64,000 nucleotides of DNA from the NCBI GenBank assembly GCA_011526565.1, contig WYBL01000082.1, positions 1-64,000 on the forward strand, in the 5' to 3' direction. Positions 19,920-27,357 of the stretch are shown one piece after another. A program made the translations under genes and the position numbers. The DNA is from Acidobacteriota bacterium. GTDB lineage: Bacteria > Acidobacteriota > Vicinamibacteria > Fen-336. Under the pieces are notes generated by a model. The model was given only the letters and a program-made list of their open reading frames with translations, was not told where the DNA came from and ran no database searches. The stretch's first letter is position 1. Each line of letters opens with the position of its first letter.

Positions 19920-22082
19920 GTGCCCGTAAGAGTCGCGTTCCTCTGGCACATGCACCAGCCGAACTACCGGGACCCGCAAGGGGGGGACGCCGTCCTGCCC
20001 TGGACCCGGCTGCACGCCCTGAAGGACTACCTGGGCATGGTCGAAGCGGCGACGACGGCGGCCGCGCGGGTCACGTTCAACCTGGTCCCGAGCCTCGTCG
20101 ACCAGCTCGAGGCCTACGCCGAGGGCCGGCTGCGCGACGCGCTGCAGGACGTCTGCGACCGCCCGGCGGCCGAGCTCACCGAGCCGGAGCGCCGGCTGGC
20201 CCCGCGCGGCCTGTTCCTGGCCAACCGGCAGAACCTGATCGGCCGCTTCCCGCGGCTCGAGGAACTGCTCGAGCGGCGCGGGCCGGAGGTCGACGAGGCA
20301 TCGCTGCACCACGCGCTCCAGCGCTTCGACACGGCCGAGTTCCGCGACCTGCAGGTGCTGGCGCGGCTGTGCTGGTTCGACCGCGGCTGGCTCGAGAGCG
20401 ACCCCGAGCTCGGTCGCCTGGCCGGCAGGGGACGGGACTTCACGGAAGCGGACCAGCGCGCCGTCGCCGCGCGGGAGGCCGCCCTGCTGGCAGCCGTCCT
20501 GCCGGCGTATCGCAAGGCCGCCGAGGCGGGGCAGGTGGAGCTGTGCACCTCGCCCTACTACCACCCGATCCTGCCCCTCATCTGCGACACCGAGGCCCAC
20601 CACGAGGCGGCCCCGGGCGCGCCGCTGCCGCGCCGCTTCGCGCGCCCCGAGGACGCGGCCGATCAGCTCCTGCGCGCCCGGCGTCGCCACCAGGCCGTGT
20701 TCGGCCGCGCCCCGGACGGGCTGTGGCCGCCGGAAGGATCGCTGTCCGAGGCGGCGGCGACGGAGATCGCGCGCGCCGGGTTCTCGTGGACGGCGTCCGA
20801 CGAGGCCGTGCTCGCGCGCAGCGCGGGCCGTCCGCTCCACCGGGACTCGCGGGGCACCGTCCACCCGCTCGAGGTGCTGTACCGGCCCTGGGTGCGACAC
20901 ACCGCCGCCGGACCGCTCACCATCGCGTTCCGGGACCGCGCGCTGTCCGACCTGATCGGCTTCTCGTACTCCGGTCTCGACCCGTCGCTGGCGGCGGTCG
21001 ACCTGCTGGAGCGCTTCCGGCGCATCGGCGAGCACTGGGCCGGCGCGGGCCTCGCCGGCGACCCGTCGGTGTTCGTGATTCTCGACGGCGAGAACTGCTG
21101 GGAGCACTACCGCGACGGCGGGCGCGACTTCCTGCGCACGCTGTACACCGGGCTCGCGGAGGACCCGGCGCTCGAGGCCGTGACGGTCTCGCAGGCGCTG
21201 GCGGGCGCGGGGGAGCCGGCACCGCTGCCGCGGGTCTTCGCCGGGTCGTGGATTCACGCGAGCTTCGACGTCTGGATCGGGCACCCCGACGACCGCCGGG
21301 CCTGGGACCTGCTCGGCCGCGCGCGCGAGGCCCTGGACCGTCACGGGCCCGCCGTGCCCGTGACCGAGCGCGAGGCCGCATGGGAGGCCTACCGCGTCGC
21401 CTGCGGCAGCGACTGGTGCTGGTGGTACGGCGACGACCACAGCTCCGCGGACGACCTCGAGTTCGACCGGCTCTTCCGCCGCTACCTGCGCACGGTCTAC
21501 CAGAAGCTGAAGCAGCCGGTGCCCGAGGTGCTGTACGAGACGCTGATCACGGCCCGGCGCCACGAGGTGCGTCACAGCGCCCCGACCGGCGCGGTGCAGC
21601 CGACGCTCGACGGCGAGATCAGCGCCCCGGCCGAGTGGGTGCTGGCGGGCGTGTTCCACGTGCCCGTCGCGGCGGGCGCCATGCGCCGTGGCGACGAGGT
21701 GGTCCAGTGCGTGCGCTTCGGCACCGACGGCGACCTGTTCCACCTGCTGATTGAGACGGCCCGCCCGGCGCGGGAGGCGCTCCGCGCGGGCGACCTCGCG
21801 GTCCGCTTTCCGGGGCCGCGCACGCTTCGCTACCGCGTCTCCGGAGACGGCGCCCCGGTTCGCCGCGAGGAGCGCAGCGGCAACTTCTGGGCGCCGCTGC
21901 CCACCCAGGCCCGGGCGTGTGCCGGGAGAGTCGTCGAGGTCGCGATTCCGCTGGCTGAGTTGCGCTCGGGTCCCGGGGCCATCGAGTTCCGGGTCGCGCT
22001 GCTCTCGGGCGAAGTGGAGATCGCGCGCCAGCCCGAGACCGGCCCGCTGCGGCTCGACCCCGCGGCGTTGTCCCGCGCCTGA
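19920..22082 (+). CDS. Glycoside hydrolase family 57 protein
   Basis: A 720-residue GH57 enzyme (alpha-amylase/glucanotransferase type). The N-terminus VAFLWHMHQPNYRDP is the diagnostic GH57 start. The probable nucleophile Glu is in LWPPEGSLSE and the acid/base Asp in VILDGENCWEHY. A C-terminal beta domain (from about residue 540) follows, as in amylases and mannosidases of the family. No signal peptide is seen, so it likely acts on cytoplasmic alpha-glucans such as glycogen. The GTG start at 19920 is followed at once by the conserved block. A good -10 (TAGAAT, 19863-19868) lies upstream without a clear -35. Confidence 0.9.
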   Translation: MPVRVAFLWHMHQPNYRDPQGGDAVLPWTRLHALKDYLGMVEAATTAAARVTFNLVPSLVDQLEAYAEGRLRDALQDVCDRPAAELTEPERRLAPRGLFLANRQNLIGRFPRLEELLERRGPEVDEASLHHALQRFDTAEFRDLQVLARLCWFDRGWLESDPELGRLAGRGRDFTEADQRAVAAREAALLAAVLPAYRKAAEAGQVELCTSPYYHPILPLICDTEAHHEAAPGAPLPRRFARPEDAADQLLRARRRHQAVFGRAPDGLWPPEGSLSEAAATEIARAGFSWTASDEAVLARSAGRPLHRDSRGTVHPLEVLYRPWVRHTAAGPLTIAFRDRALSDLIGFSYSGLDPSLAAVDLLERFRRIGEHWAGAGLAGDPSVFVILDGENCWEHYRDGGRDFLRTLYTGLAEDPALEAVTVSQALAGAGEPAPLPRVFAGSWIHASFDVWIGHPDDRRAWDLLGRAREALDRHGPAVPVTEREAAWEAYRVACGSDWCWWYGDDHSSADDLEFDRLFRRYLRTVYQKLKQPVPEVLYETLITARRHEVRHSAPTGAVQPTLDGEISAPAEWVLAGVFHVPVAAGAMRRGDEVVQCVRFGTDGDLFHLLIETARPAREALRAGDLAVRFPGPRTLRYRVSGDGAPVRREERSGNFWAPLPTQARACAGRVVEVAIPLAELRSGPGAIEFRVALLSGEVEIARQPETGPLRLDPAALSRA

Positions 22083-22091
22083 GAGGGAAGG

Positions 22092-23021
22092 ATGAGCACG
22101 CCGACGTTTGCCACGGCCTTCGCGCCCGCGACGCTGTCCAACCTCGGACCGGGCTTCGACTGCCTCGGACTGGCGGTGACCGCGGGCGGAGATCGCGTCA
22201 CGGTGCGCCGGGTGCCCGGTTCCGGGGTGCGCGTCGCCTCGGTGTCCGACCCGCGGCTCCCGCTGGAGGCCGACCGGAACACCGCGGCGCTGGCCGCCGC
22301 CGCGGTGCTGCGCCGCACCGGGCAGTCGGCCGGCCTCGAGCTGTCGGTCGAGAAGGGGCTGCCGCTGGCGGCCGGGCTCGGCGGCAGCGCGGCGTCCGCC
22401 GTCGCGGGGGCCGTGGCGGCCAACGCCGTGACCGGCTCGACGCTGTCGCGGCGCGAGCTCGTGCTCTGCGCGCTCGACGCGGAGGCGGTCGTCTCGGGGC
22501 GTCACGCGGACAACGTCGCGCCCGCCGTGTGGGGCGGCGCCGTGCTCGTGCTGGCACTCGAGCCGCTGCGGCTCGTCACGCTGCGGGTCGCCGAGAAGCT
22601 GCGCTTCGTGATCGCGACGCCCGAGTATGCCGTCGAGACGCAGCAGGCGCGCGCCGCGCTTCCCGAGGCGGTGCGGCGCGAAGACGCGATCGCGCAGGCG
22701 GCAGGGCTCGGGGCGCTGGTGCTGGCGCTCGAGCGGGGCGACACGAAGACTCTCGGGGCCGCGCTCGAGGACCGCATCGCGCTGCCGTACCGGGCGCCGC
22801 TGTACCCCGGTTTCGCCGAGGCCCGCGACGCGGCGCTCGAGGCGGGAGCGCTCGGCGCGACGATCAGCGGCGCCGGGCCGACGGTCGTCGCGGTCGTGTC
22901 GACGGAATCCGATGCCGGGCCCAGGGTGGCCGAAGCGATGCGCGCGGCGTACGCCGGCGTGGCGATCGCCGCCAGCGTGAGCGTGGCGCGGGTGGACGTG
23001 CGCGGCGCGCACCTGCTGTGA
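22092..23021 (+). CDS. thrB: Homoserine kinase
   Basis: A 309-residue GHMP kinase. Visible motifs are FAPATLSNLGPGFDCLGLAV at the start, the phosphate-binding LPLAAGLGGSAASAV (about residues 94-108) and the third motif GATISGAGPTVVAV. It phosphorylates homoserine on the way to threonine. Its stop overlaps the thrC start, so the two are co-translated. It begins nine bases after the GH57 stop, with a GAGGGAAGG ribosome site in that gap. Confidence 0.93.
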   Translation: MSTPTFATAFAPATLSNLGPGFDCLGLAVTAGGDRVTVRRVPGSGVRVASVSDPRLPLEADRNTAALAAAAVLRRTGQSAGLELSVEKGLPLAAGLGGSAASAVAGAVAANAVTGSTLSRRELVLCALDAEAVVSGRHADNVAPAVWGGAVLVLALEPLRLVTLRVAEKLRFVIATPEYAVETQQARAALPEAVRREDAIAQAAGLGALVLALERGDTKTLGAALEDRIALPYRAPLYPGFAEARDAALEAGALGATISGAGPTVVAVVSTESDAGPRVAEAMRAAYAGVAIAASVSVARVDVRGAHLL

Positions 23022-24337
23022 CGCCGCCGCGGCGAGCGCGCAGGCCGGACCCGGAGGACCGCGTGCTCGTGCGTTGTGGCGCCTGCGGGCATCGCTTCCC
23101 GGTCGAGTACCGCGGGTCGGCCTGTCCCTGCGGCGGCCTGCTCGACGTGCGGCACTGCCCGGAGCGGACGGCCGCGGCGCTCCGGACGGTCTTCGACCGG
23201 CGCGCGGGCGCGGCCAGCCTGGCTCGTGGCCGGGTCGGCGGGGAAGTCGCTGCCAGCGGTGTATGGCGGTTCCGCGAACTGTTGTTGCCGGGCGACGGCG
23301 CCACGCTGGCGCACCCGGAGGGCGACACGCCGATCTACCGGCGGGAGGCCGTCAGCCGCTTCGCCGGGGTCGCGGATCTGGGCCTCAAGCACGAGGGCCA
23401 GAACCCGACCGGCTCCTTCAAGGACCGCGGGATGACGGTGGCCGTGAGCCACGCAGCTCGCCACGGCGCCACCGCGGTCGCCTGCGCTTCGACCGGCAAC
23501 ACGTCGGCCTCGATGGCCGCGTACGCAGCTCGTGCCGGACTCCCGGCGCTGGTCCTGGTGCCCGCGGGCCGCGTCGCTGCCGGCAAGCTGGCGCAGGCCG
23601 TGGCGTACGGCGCGCGCACCCTGATGGTCCGCGGGGACTTCGACGACTGCCTGAGGTTGTGCCGCGAGGCGGCGGACGAGCTCGGGGTCACGCTGCTCAA
23701 TTCGATCAACCCGTGGCGGATCGAGGGCCAGAAGACGATCGTGCTCGAGATGCTCCAGCAGCGCGGCTGGCAGCCGCCGGACTGGATCGCGGTGCCCGCC
23801 GGCAACCTCGGCAACACCTCGGCCTTCGGCAAGGCGCTGGTCGAGGCGCGCGACCTCGGCCTGATCGACCGGCTCCCGCGGATCGCGGCCATCCAGGCCG
23901 CGGGCGCCAGCCCGTTCGAGCGTTCGTACCGGACGGACTTCCGGAAGCGGTACTCGGTCCGGGCGGAGACGGTCGCGACCGCGATCCGGATCGGCGACCC
24001 GGCCAGCCATGACCGGGCGGTGCGGTCGATCCGGGACACCCGCGGCGTGGTCGCGCGAGTCACGGACATCGAGATCCTGGCGGCGAAAGCGATCATCGAC
24101 GCCGCAGGCATCGGCTGCGAGCCAGCGTCCGCGGCCTCGGTCGCCGGCGTCCGGAAGCTGGTCCGCGCCGGGACCATCCGTCCCGGCGAGTCGGTGGTGG
24201 CCGTGCTGACCGGTCACGTCCTGAAGGACGCCGAGATCGTCATGAAGTACCACTCGACGAAAGGCCGGGGCCGTCACTCGCCGACCGAGATCCCGGCCGA
24301 GCTCCGGGCCGTGGCCCGGTTCGTTCGCGCCTCCTAG
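23018..24337 (+). CDS. thrC: Threonine synthase
   Basis: A 439-residue PLP enzyme converting phosphohomoserine to threonine. It begins with a small zinc-ribbon-like segment (LVRCGACGHRF, SACPCGG) seen in one class of ThrC. The PLP lysine is in NPTGSFKDRGM, and the phosphate-binding loop is ASTGNTSASMAAYAARAG. The C-terminal VLTGHVLKD is also characteristic. GTG 23018 overlaps the thrB stop (GTGA); GTG 23063, just before the ribbon, is an alternative start. Together with thrB it completes threonine synthesis from homoserine. Confidence 0.93.
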   Translation: MTPPRRARRPDPEDRVLVRCGACGHRFPVEYRGSACPCGGLLDVRHCPERTAAALRTVFDRRAGAASLARGRVGGEVAASGVWRFRELLLPGDGATLAHPEGDTPIYRREAVSRFAGVADLGLKHEGQNPTGSFKDRGMTVAVSHAARHGATAVACASTGNTSASMAAYAARAGLPALVLVPAGRVAAGKLAQAVAYGARTLMVRGDFDDCLRLCREAADELGVTLLNSINPWRIEGQKTIVLEMLQQRGWQPPDWIAVPAGNLGNTSAFGKALVEARDLGLIDRLPRIAAIQAAGASPFERSYRTDFRKRYSVRAETVATAIRIGDPASHDRAVRSIRDTRGVVARVTDIEILAAKAIIDAAGIGCEPASAASVAGVRKLVRAGTIRPGESVVAVLTGHVLKDAEIVMKYHSTKGRGRHSPTEIPAELRAVARFVRAS

Positions 24338-24378
24338 CGCCTCCTGGACGCCCGCCTCCCGGCTGCGCCCCGCGTCAG

Positions 24379-24406
24379 AGTGCCGATAAGATATGTTATG
24401 TACGCT
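24379..24406 (+). other. dif-like Xer recombination site
   Basis: Two 11-bp arms flank a 6-bp centre: left arm AGTGCCGATAA, centre GATATG, right arm TTATGTACGCT. The hallmark ATAA-N6-TTAT is present, and 18 of 28 positions agree with E. coli dif as I recall it, including GTGC in the left arm and TTATGT in the right. The site is a striking AT-rich island in a very GC-rich region and sits in a non-coding gap. It is the expected substrate of XerC/XerD for resolving chromosome dimers. The assignment is by pattern only. Confidence 0.7.
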
Positions 24407-24489
24407 ACTGGAAGCGGGATACCATCGCCCGCGCGGACGCGAACTGGCCCGGCGTCCTGGCCGTCCGGGAGGCGCGGTGAACTTTCTCC

Positions 24490-24518
24490 TTGACAGGCCG
24501 GCCGCGGCCTCCTAACTT
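24490..24518 (+). promoter_or_regulatory. Consensus sigma-70 promoter of a short transcript
   Basis: A perfect -35 TTGACA (24490-24495), a 17-base spacer and a -10 TAACTT (24513-24518). Transcription would begin near 24525. It is among the best promoters in the window, and its only downstream content before a strong terminator is about 150 nt. Confidence 0.7.
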
Positions 24519-24543
24519 GGGCGGCACGCTCATGGAGTACCGG

Positions 24544-24615
24544 ATGAAGTCGACTCGCCAGTTCGATCTCGCGCGCCCGCGGCCCTGTGGCCGTCGGCGC
24601 GGCGGTGCACCCTGA
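24544..24615 (+). CDS. Possible 23-residue leader peptide
   Basis: A short ORF begins at ATG 24544 with GGAG seven bases upstream, and ends at TGA 24615. The peptide MKSTRQFDLARPRPCGRRRG plus GAP is arginine-rich: 6 of 23 residues are Arg. It lies inside a promoter-to-terminator unit with a hairpin that could compete with the terminator, so a translation-controlled attenuator is conceivable. However, no structural gene follows closely on the + strand, and the arginine content could simply reflect high GC. Treat as tentative. Confidence 0.25.
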   Translation: MKSTRQFDLARPRPCGRRRGGAP

Positions 24616-24643
24616 GGCGTTCCTCGTCCTCGCGAGAGGCACG

Positions 24644-24682
24644 AGGCCTTCCGGGTGCTCCCCGGAAGGCCTTTTTCATTTT
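24644..24682 (+). terminator. Strong intrinsic terminator
   Basis: A perfect 12-bp stem, AGGCCTTCCGGG (24644-24655) with CCCGGAAGGCCT (24661-24672), a five-base loop and then TTTTCATTTT. It is oriented to stop + strand transcription. Confidence 0.88.
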
Positions 24683-24792
24683 GATGCGGACTCATCGTGT
24701 CCCGGGCCGGCGGCGCCCGCTTCCCCGCCTCGAGCGGTCGGAGGCGCGTGTTCCGCGCGACGGGTTCTGACGAAGGGAGACGTGCAGTCACC

Positions 24793-24809
24793 ACCGCCTC
24801 GAAAGCGGT
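24793..24809 (+). other. Isolated tRNA-Ser(CGA)-like anticodon arm
   Basis: ACCGC-CTCGAAA-GCGGT forms a perfect 5-bp stem with a seven-base loop, U33 in place and anticodon CGA. It ends one base before the degenerate tRNA. No D-arm or acceptor for it could be found, so it may be a second tRNA fossil or chance. Confidence 0.25.
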
Positions 24810-24810
24810 C

Positions 24811-24885
24811 GTACGGATAGCTCAGTGGGTAGAGCAGCGAACACGGATTCGCGGGTCGCAGGTTCGAATCCTGCTCCTTCAGCCA
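24811..24885 (+). pseudogene. Degenerate tRNA, probably a former tRNA-Arg(ACG)
   Basis: A 75-nt tRNA-like sequence with encoded CCA. The D-arm is GCTC/GAGC (24820-24835), the T-arm GCAGG-TTCGAAT-CCTGC (24858-24874) and the discriminator G24882. The anticodon stem GCGAA/TTCGC (24837-24841, 24848-24852) is perfect, but the loop is only six bases, CACGGA, and lacks the invariant U33. Restoring one T gives CTACGGA, the usual tRNA-Arg(ACG) loop. The acceptor halves GTACGGA and TCCTTCA form only four of seven pairs. A functional tRNA is therefore unlikely unless the assembly has errors. Confidence 0.6.
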
Positions 24886-25130
24886 GTCGTGAGGGTCGTA
24901 CCGCCGACCGGAGGCGGAAAGCCGTGTCCGGCGCCAGCCCCGGGGCCAGGCCACGTCCGCTCGAGTGGACGACCTCGGGGCAGCGCGCGAAGGCGTCCTG
25001 CAGGGCCGTGCGCCGCGCGCGGCGAGCCGCCAGCACCAGGGGCTCGCCGCCGCACCGGCCCTCCACGCCCGAGGCGTGGCGCGGCCGGCGCCGCCTCCGG
25101 AAGGCGTCGTGTCGTGAGTGCCAAGTCGAG
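24886..25130. other. Non-coding stretch with successive hairpins
   Basis: No credible gene was seen. Small perfect inverted repeats follow one another: CGTCC/GGACG (24954-24971), GGCGAGCC/GGCTCGCC (25021-25028, 25040-25047) and CCACGCC/GGCGTGG (25063-25079). They lead into the double-hairpin repeat at 25131-25243. Confidence 0.5.
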
Positions 25131-25154
25131 CGGAGCCGCGGAGACGCGACTCCG
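25131..25154. repeat. Partial third copy of the repeat tail
   Basis: CGGAGCCGCG and CGCGACTCCG pair over 10 bp with one G-U, around a GAGA loop. The sequence resembles the second hairpin and the trailing CGACTCC of copy A at 17355-17384. Confidence 0.45.
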
Positions 25155-25158
25155 GAAC

Positions 25159-25243
25159 TGGGGGTGCGGGGGCGGAGGAGGCTTCGTCGTCCGACGTAGC
25201 CCCCGCGGAGCGAGGAGACGCCAGGAGGCGTCTCCTCGACTCC
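25159..25243. repeat. Dispersed double-hairpin repeat, copy B
   Basis: It shares 55 of the first 59 bases with 17301-17359. The first stem (25166-25173 with 25199-25206) is identical to copy A. The second is a perfect 12-bp stem, CGAGGAGACGCC/GGCGTCTCCTCG (25211-25222, 25227-25238), different in sequence from copy A but in the same place and followed by the same ACTCC. It ends six bases before the ribosome site of the slipin gene. Confidence 0.75.
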
Positions 25244-25261
25244 CTGACAGGAGGTGAAGTC

Positions 25262-26365
25262 GTGATTCGGGTCGTGAAGGTGCGGGAGCACGAGCGGGCG
25301 CTCGTGTTCCGCGACAAGGTGTTCGAGCGGCTCCTGAAGCCGGGCTGGCGCGTGATCGCCGACCCGCTGCTGAAGGTGCGCGTCGAGCGGGTTTCGGTCC
25401 GCGAGGCGTGGTTCGCCCACAAGGAGCTCGACGTGATCGTGCGCAAGGGCGCGCTCGAGAGCGGCGAGGCCGTCGTCCTCGACCTGGCCGAGCACGAGCG
25501 CGCGGTCGTGTGGATCGACGGCCGCGTGGCCGCGGTCCTGCGGCCGGGGCTGCACGCGCTGTGGAACTCGTTCCGCGAGGTGCGCGTGGAGCGGATCGAC
25601 GCCCGGTCCGTGCGCTTCGAGCACGCGAGCCTGACGGCGATCCTGCAGGCCCAGGGCGCGCGCGAGGCGCTCGAGGCCCACGTGGTCGAGGCCGGCCACG
25701 CGGGCGTGTACCTGCGCGAGGGCCGCCACGAGGCGACGCTGCGCCCGGGCACGCACGCGTTCTGGAAGGGCGTCGCACGCCTGAAGGTCGTGGCCGTCGA
25801 CCTGCGCGAGCAGACCATCGACGTCGCCGGTCAGGAGATCATGACCGCCGACAAGGTCACCCTGCGCCTGAACGCCGTGGTCGTGTCCCGCGTCGTCGAC
25901 GCGTCCAAGGCCGTGGCCGAGGTCGAGGACCACCGCCAGGCGCTGTACCGCGAGGCGCAGCTCGCGCTGCGGGCGGCGATCGGCACGCGCGAGCTGGACG
26001 CGCTGCTGCAGGAGAAGGACGCCGTGGCCGCCGAGCTGGCGGCGGCGGTGGGCCGTCGGGCCGCGTCGTTCGGCGTCGAGGTCGTCACCCTCGGCATCCG
26101 CGACGTGATCCTCCCGGGCGACATGAAGGAGCTGATGAACAAGGTGACCGAGGCGAAGAAGGCCTCGGAGGCCAACCTCATCACGCGGCGCGAGGAGACG
26201 GCGGCCATGCGGTCGCAGCTCAACACGGCGCGGCTCTACGAGCAGGCGCCGGCGCTGATGCGCCTGCGCGAGCTGGAGACGCTCGAGAAGGTCGCCGGCA
26301 AGGCCCAGCTCAAGGTCGTGCTGACCGAGAAGGGCCTGGCCGAGACGGTCGGCAAGCTGATCTGA
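25262..26365 (+). CDS. Slipin-like SPFH/band 7 protein
   Basis: A 367-residue SPFH-family protein. The SPFH core runs from about residue 140 to 300 (AVDLREQTIDVAGQEIMTADKVTLRLNAVV, GVEVVTLGIRDVILP), followed by an alpha-helical coiled segment (TEAKKASEANLITRREETAAMRSQ) that drives oligomerisation. The N-terminal 140 residues contain two related beta modules instead of the usual membrane hairpin, so it is probably soluble or peripheral. GTG 25262 is preceded by a near-perfect AGGAGGTGA (25249-25257), the reason for choosing this start. Slipins scaffold membrane microdomains; the specific role here is unknown. Confidence 0.85.
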   Translation: MIRVVKVREHERALVFRDKVFERLLKPGWRVIADPLLKVRVERVSVREAWFAHKELDVIVRKGALESGEAVVLDLAEHERAVVWIDGRVAAVLRPGLHALWNSFREVRVERIDARSVRFEHASLTAILQAQGAREALEAHVVEAGHAGVYLREGRHEATLRPGTHAFWKGVARLKVVAVDLREQTIDVAGQEIMTADKVTLRLNAVVVSRVVDASKAVAEVEDHRQALYREAQLALRAAIGTRELDALLQEKDAVAAELAAAVGRRAASFGVEVVTLGIRDVILPGDMKELMNKVTEAKKASEANLITRREETAAMRSQLNTARLYEQAPALMRLRELETLEKVAGKAQLKVVLTEKGLAETVGKLI

Positions 26366-26369
26366 ACGA

Positions 26370-26403
26370 GGCCCGGCGCCGGAGCGAACTCCGGCGCCGG
26401 GCC
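26370..26403 (+). terminator. Perfect GC hairpin after the slipin gene
   Basis: A perfect 15-bp stem, 26370-26384 with 26389-26403, and a CGAA loop. There is no U-tract, so it may be a Rho-independent pause, an mRNA 3' protective hairpin, or both. Confidence 0.5.
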
Positions 26404-26456
26404 GCTCCGGTTCGTGGCGGCTCACCTACAATCGGACCTTCCCTGGAGGCCCGCCC

Positions 26457-27353
26457 TTGAACCGTGTCCTCGCTCTCGCCGCGCTCCTGCTCGCCGGGCC
26501 CGCCGCCTCCGCGGCGACGCCCGCCAAGCTCAAGGTCTTCGTCTCCGTCGACATGGAGGGCGTCGCCGGGGTCGTCAGCCCCGACCAGCTCGGGCCCTCC
26601 GGGTTCGAGTACGCCCGCTTCCGCGAGTTCATGACGAAGGAGGCGCTGGCGGCGGTGACGGCCGCGAAGGAGGGCGGCGCCACCGAGATCGTCGTCGCCG
26701 ACGCCCACGGCAACGGCCAGAACCTGCTGATCGAGCAGTTCCCACCCGACGTCCGCATCGTGCGCTCGTGGCCGCGGCCGCTCGGCATGATGGGCGGCAT
26801 CGACGCGAGCTTCGACGCGGCGCTCTTCGTCGGCTACCACTCGTCGACCGACAACCCGCAGGGCGTCCGCGCCCACACGTTCTCGAGCGCGCGGCTGCAC
26901 TCCGTGAAGCTCAACGGCCAGGTGGCCAGCGAGGGCTCCTTCAACGCGGCCGTCGCGGGGCACTTTGGCGTCCCGGTGGTGTTCGTCTCCGGCGACGACG
27001 CGGCGGTGGCCGAGGTGCGCGCGCAACTCGGGGACGTCGAGGCCGTCGAGACCAAGCGCCACCTCGGGTTCCACGCGGCGGAGACGCTCACGCCCGCCGC
27101 GGCCTGCGCCCGGATCGCCGAGGGCGTGAAGCGGGCCCTGGCGCGGCGCGCCGGCTTCAAGCCGTTCCGGATCCCGACCCCGGTCGCGCTCGACGTCACG
27201 TTCAAGAACTACCGCCCGGCCGAAGTCGCGGCCTACCTGCGCGCGATCCAGCGCGTCGACTCGCACACGATCCGCTTCGTCGGCCAGGACATGCTGGAGG
27301 TTTCGGCCTTCCAGGTGTTCCTCACGAACTACTCGCTCGAGCTGGAGCCCTGA
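26457..27353 (+). CDS. Exported M55-family D-aminopeptidase-like peptidase
   Basis: A 298-residue protein with signal peptide (LALAALLLAGPAASA) and an M55/DppA domain. Zinc-site features are VSVDMEGVAGV, ADAHGNG, GYHSS and the acidic ASEGSFN. DppA enzymes are self-compartmentalising zinc peptidases that cleave D-amino-acid dipeptides. Export suggests use on peptidoglycan fragments or environmental peptides. The TTG start at 26457 has GGAGG seven bases upstream. The M28 peptidase starts four bases after its stop, making a peptidase pair. Confidence 0.85.
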   Translation: MNRVLALAALLLAGPAASAATPAKLKVFVSVDMEGVAGVVSPDQLGPSGFEYARFREFMTKEALAAVTAAKEGGATEIVVADAHGNGQNLLIEQFPPDVRIVRSWPRPLGMMGGIDASFDAALFVGYHSSTDNPQGVRAHTFSSARLHSVKLNGQVASEGSFNAAVAGHFGVPVVFVSGDDAAVAEVRAQLGDVEAVETKRHLGFHAAETLTPAAACARIAEGVKRALARRAGFKPFRIPTPVALDVTFKNYRPAEVAAYLRAIQRVDSHTIRFVGQDMLEVSAFQVFLTNYSLELEP

Positions 27354-27357
27354 GCCC

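Larger units (their letters stand above)
24525..24682 (+). ncRNA. Putative small RNA or leader transcript
   Basis: Bounded by the promoter at 24490-24518 and the intrinsic terminator at 24644-24682, the predicted transcript is about 155 nt. Inside it, CCTCGT (24622-24627) and ACGAGG (24641-24646) can pair around an inner CCTC-GCGA-GAGG hairpin; part of this competes with the terminator's left arm. It does not match tmRNA, SRP RNA or RNase P RNA by eye, and 6S RNA could not be shown. It may act as an RNA, or encode the 23-residue peptide at 24544-24615, or both. Confidence 0.5.

Noticed and set aside
24525-24682. tmRNA, SRP RNA, RNase P RNA or 6S RNA
   Set aside because: No tRNA-like ends, SRP tetraloop region or P4 core was found; a closing stem for 6S RNA could not be drawn.
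24405-24794. Protein genes on the minus strand in the dif region
   Set aside because: The frames run through a terminator and promoter of the other strand, lack ribosome sites and contain no recognisable fold. Frames through 24811-24885 only translate tRNA-like sequence backwards.
24811-24885. Functional tRNA-Arg
   Set aside because: Six-base anticodon loop without U33 and three mismatches in the acceptor stem.
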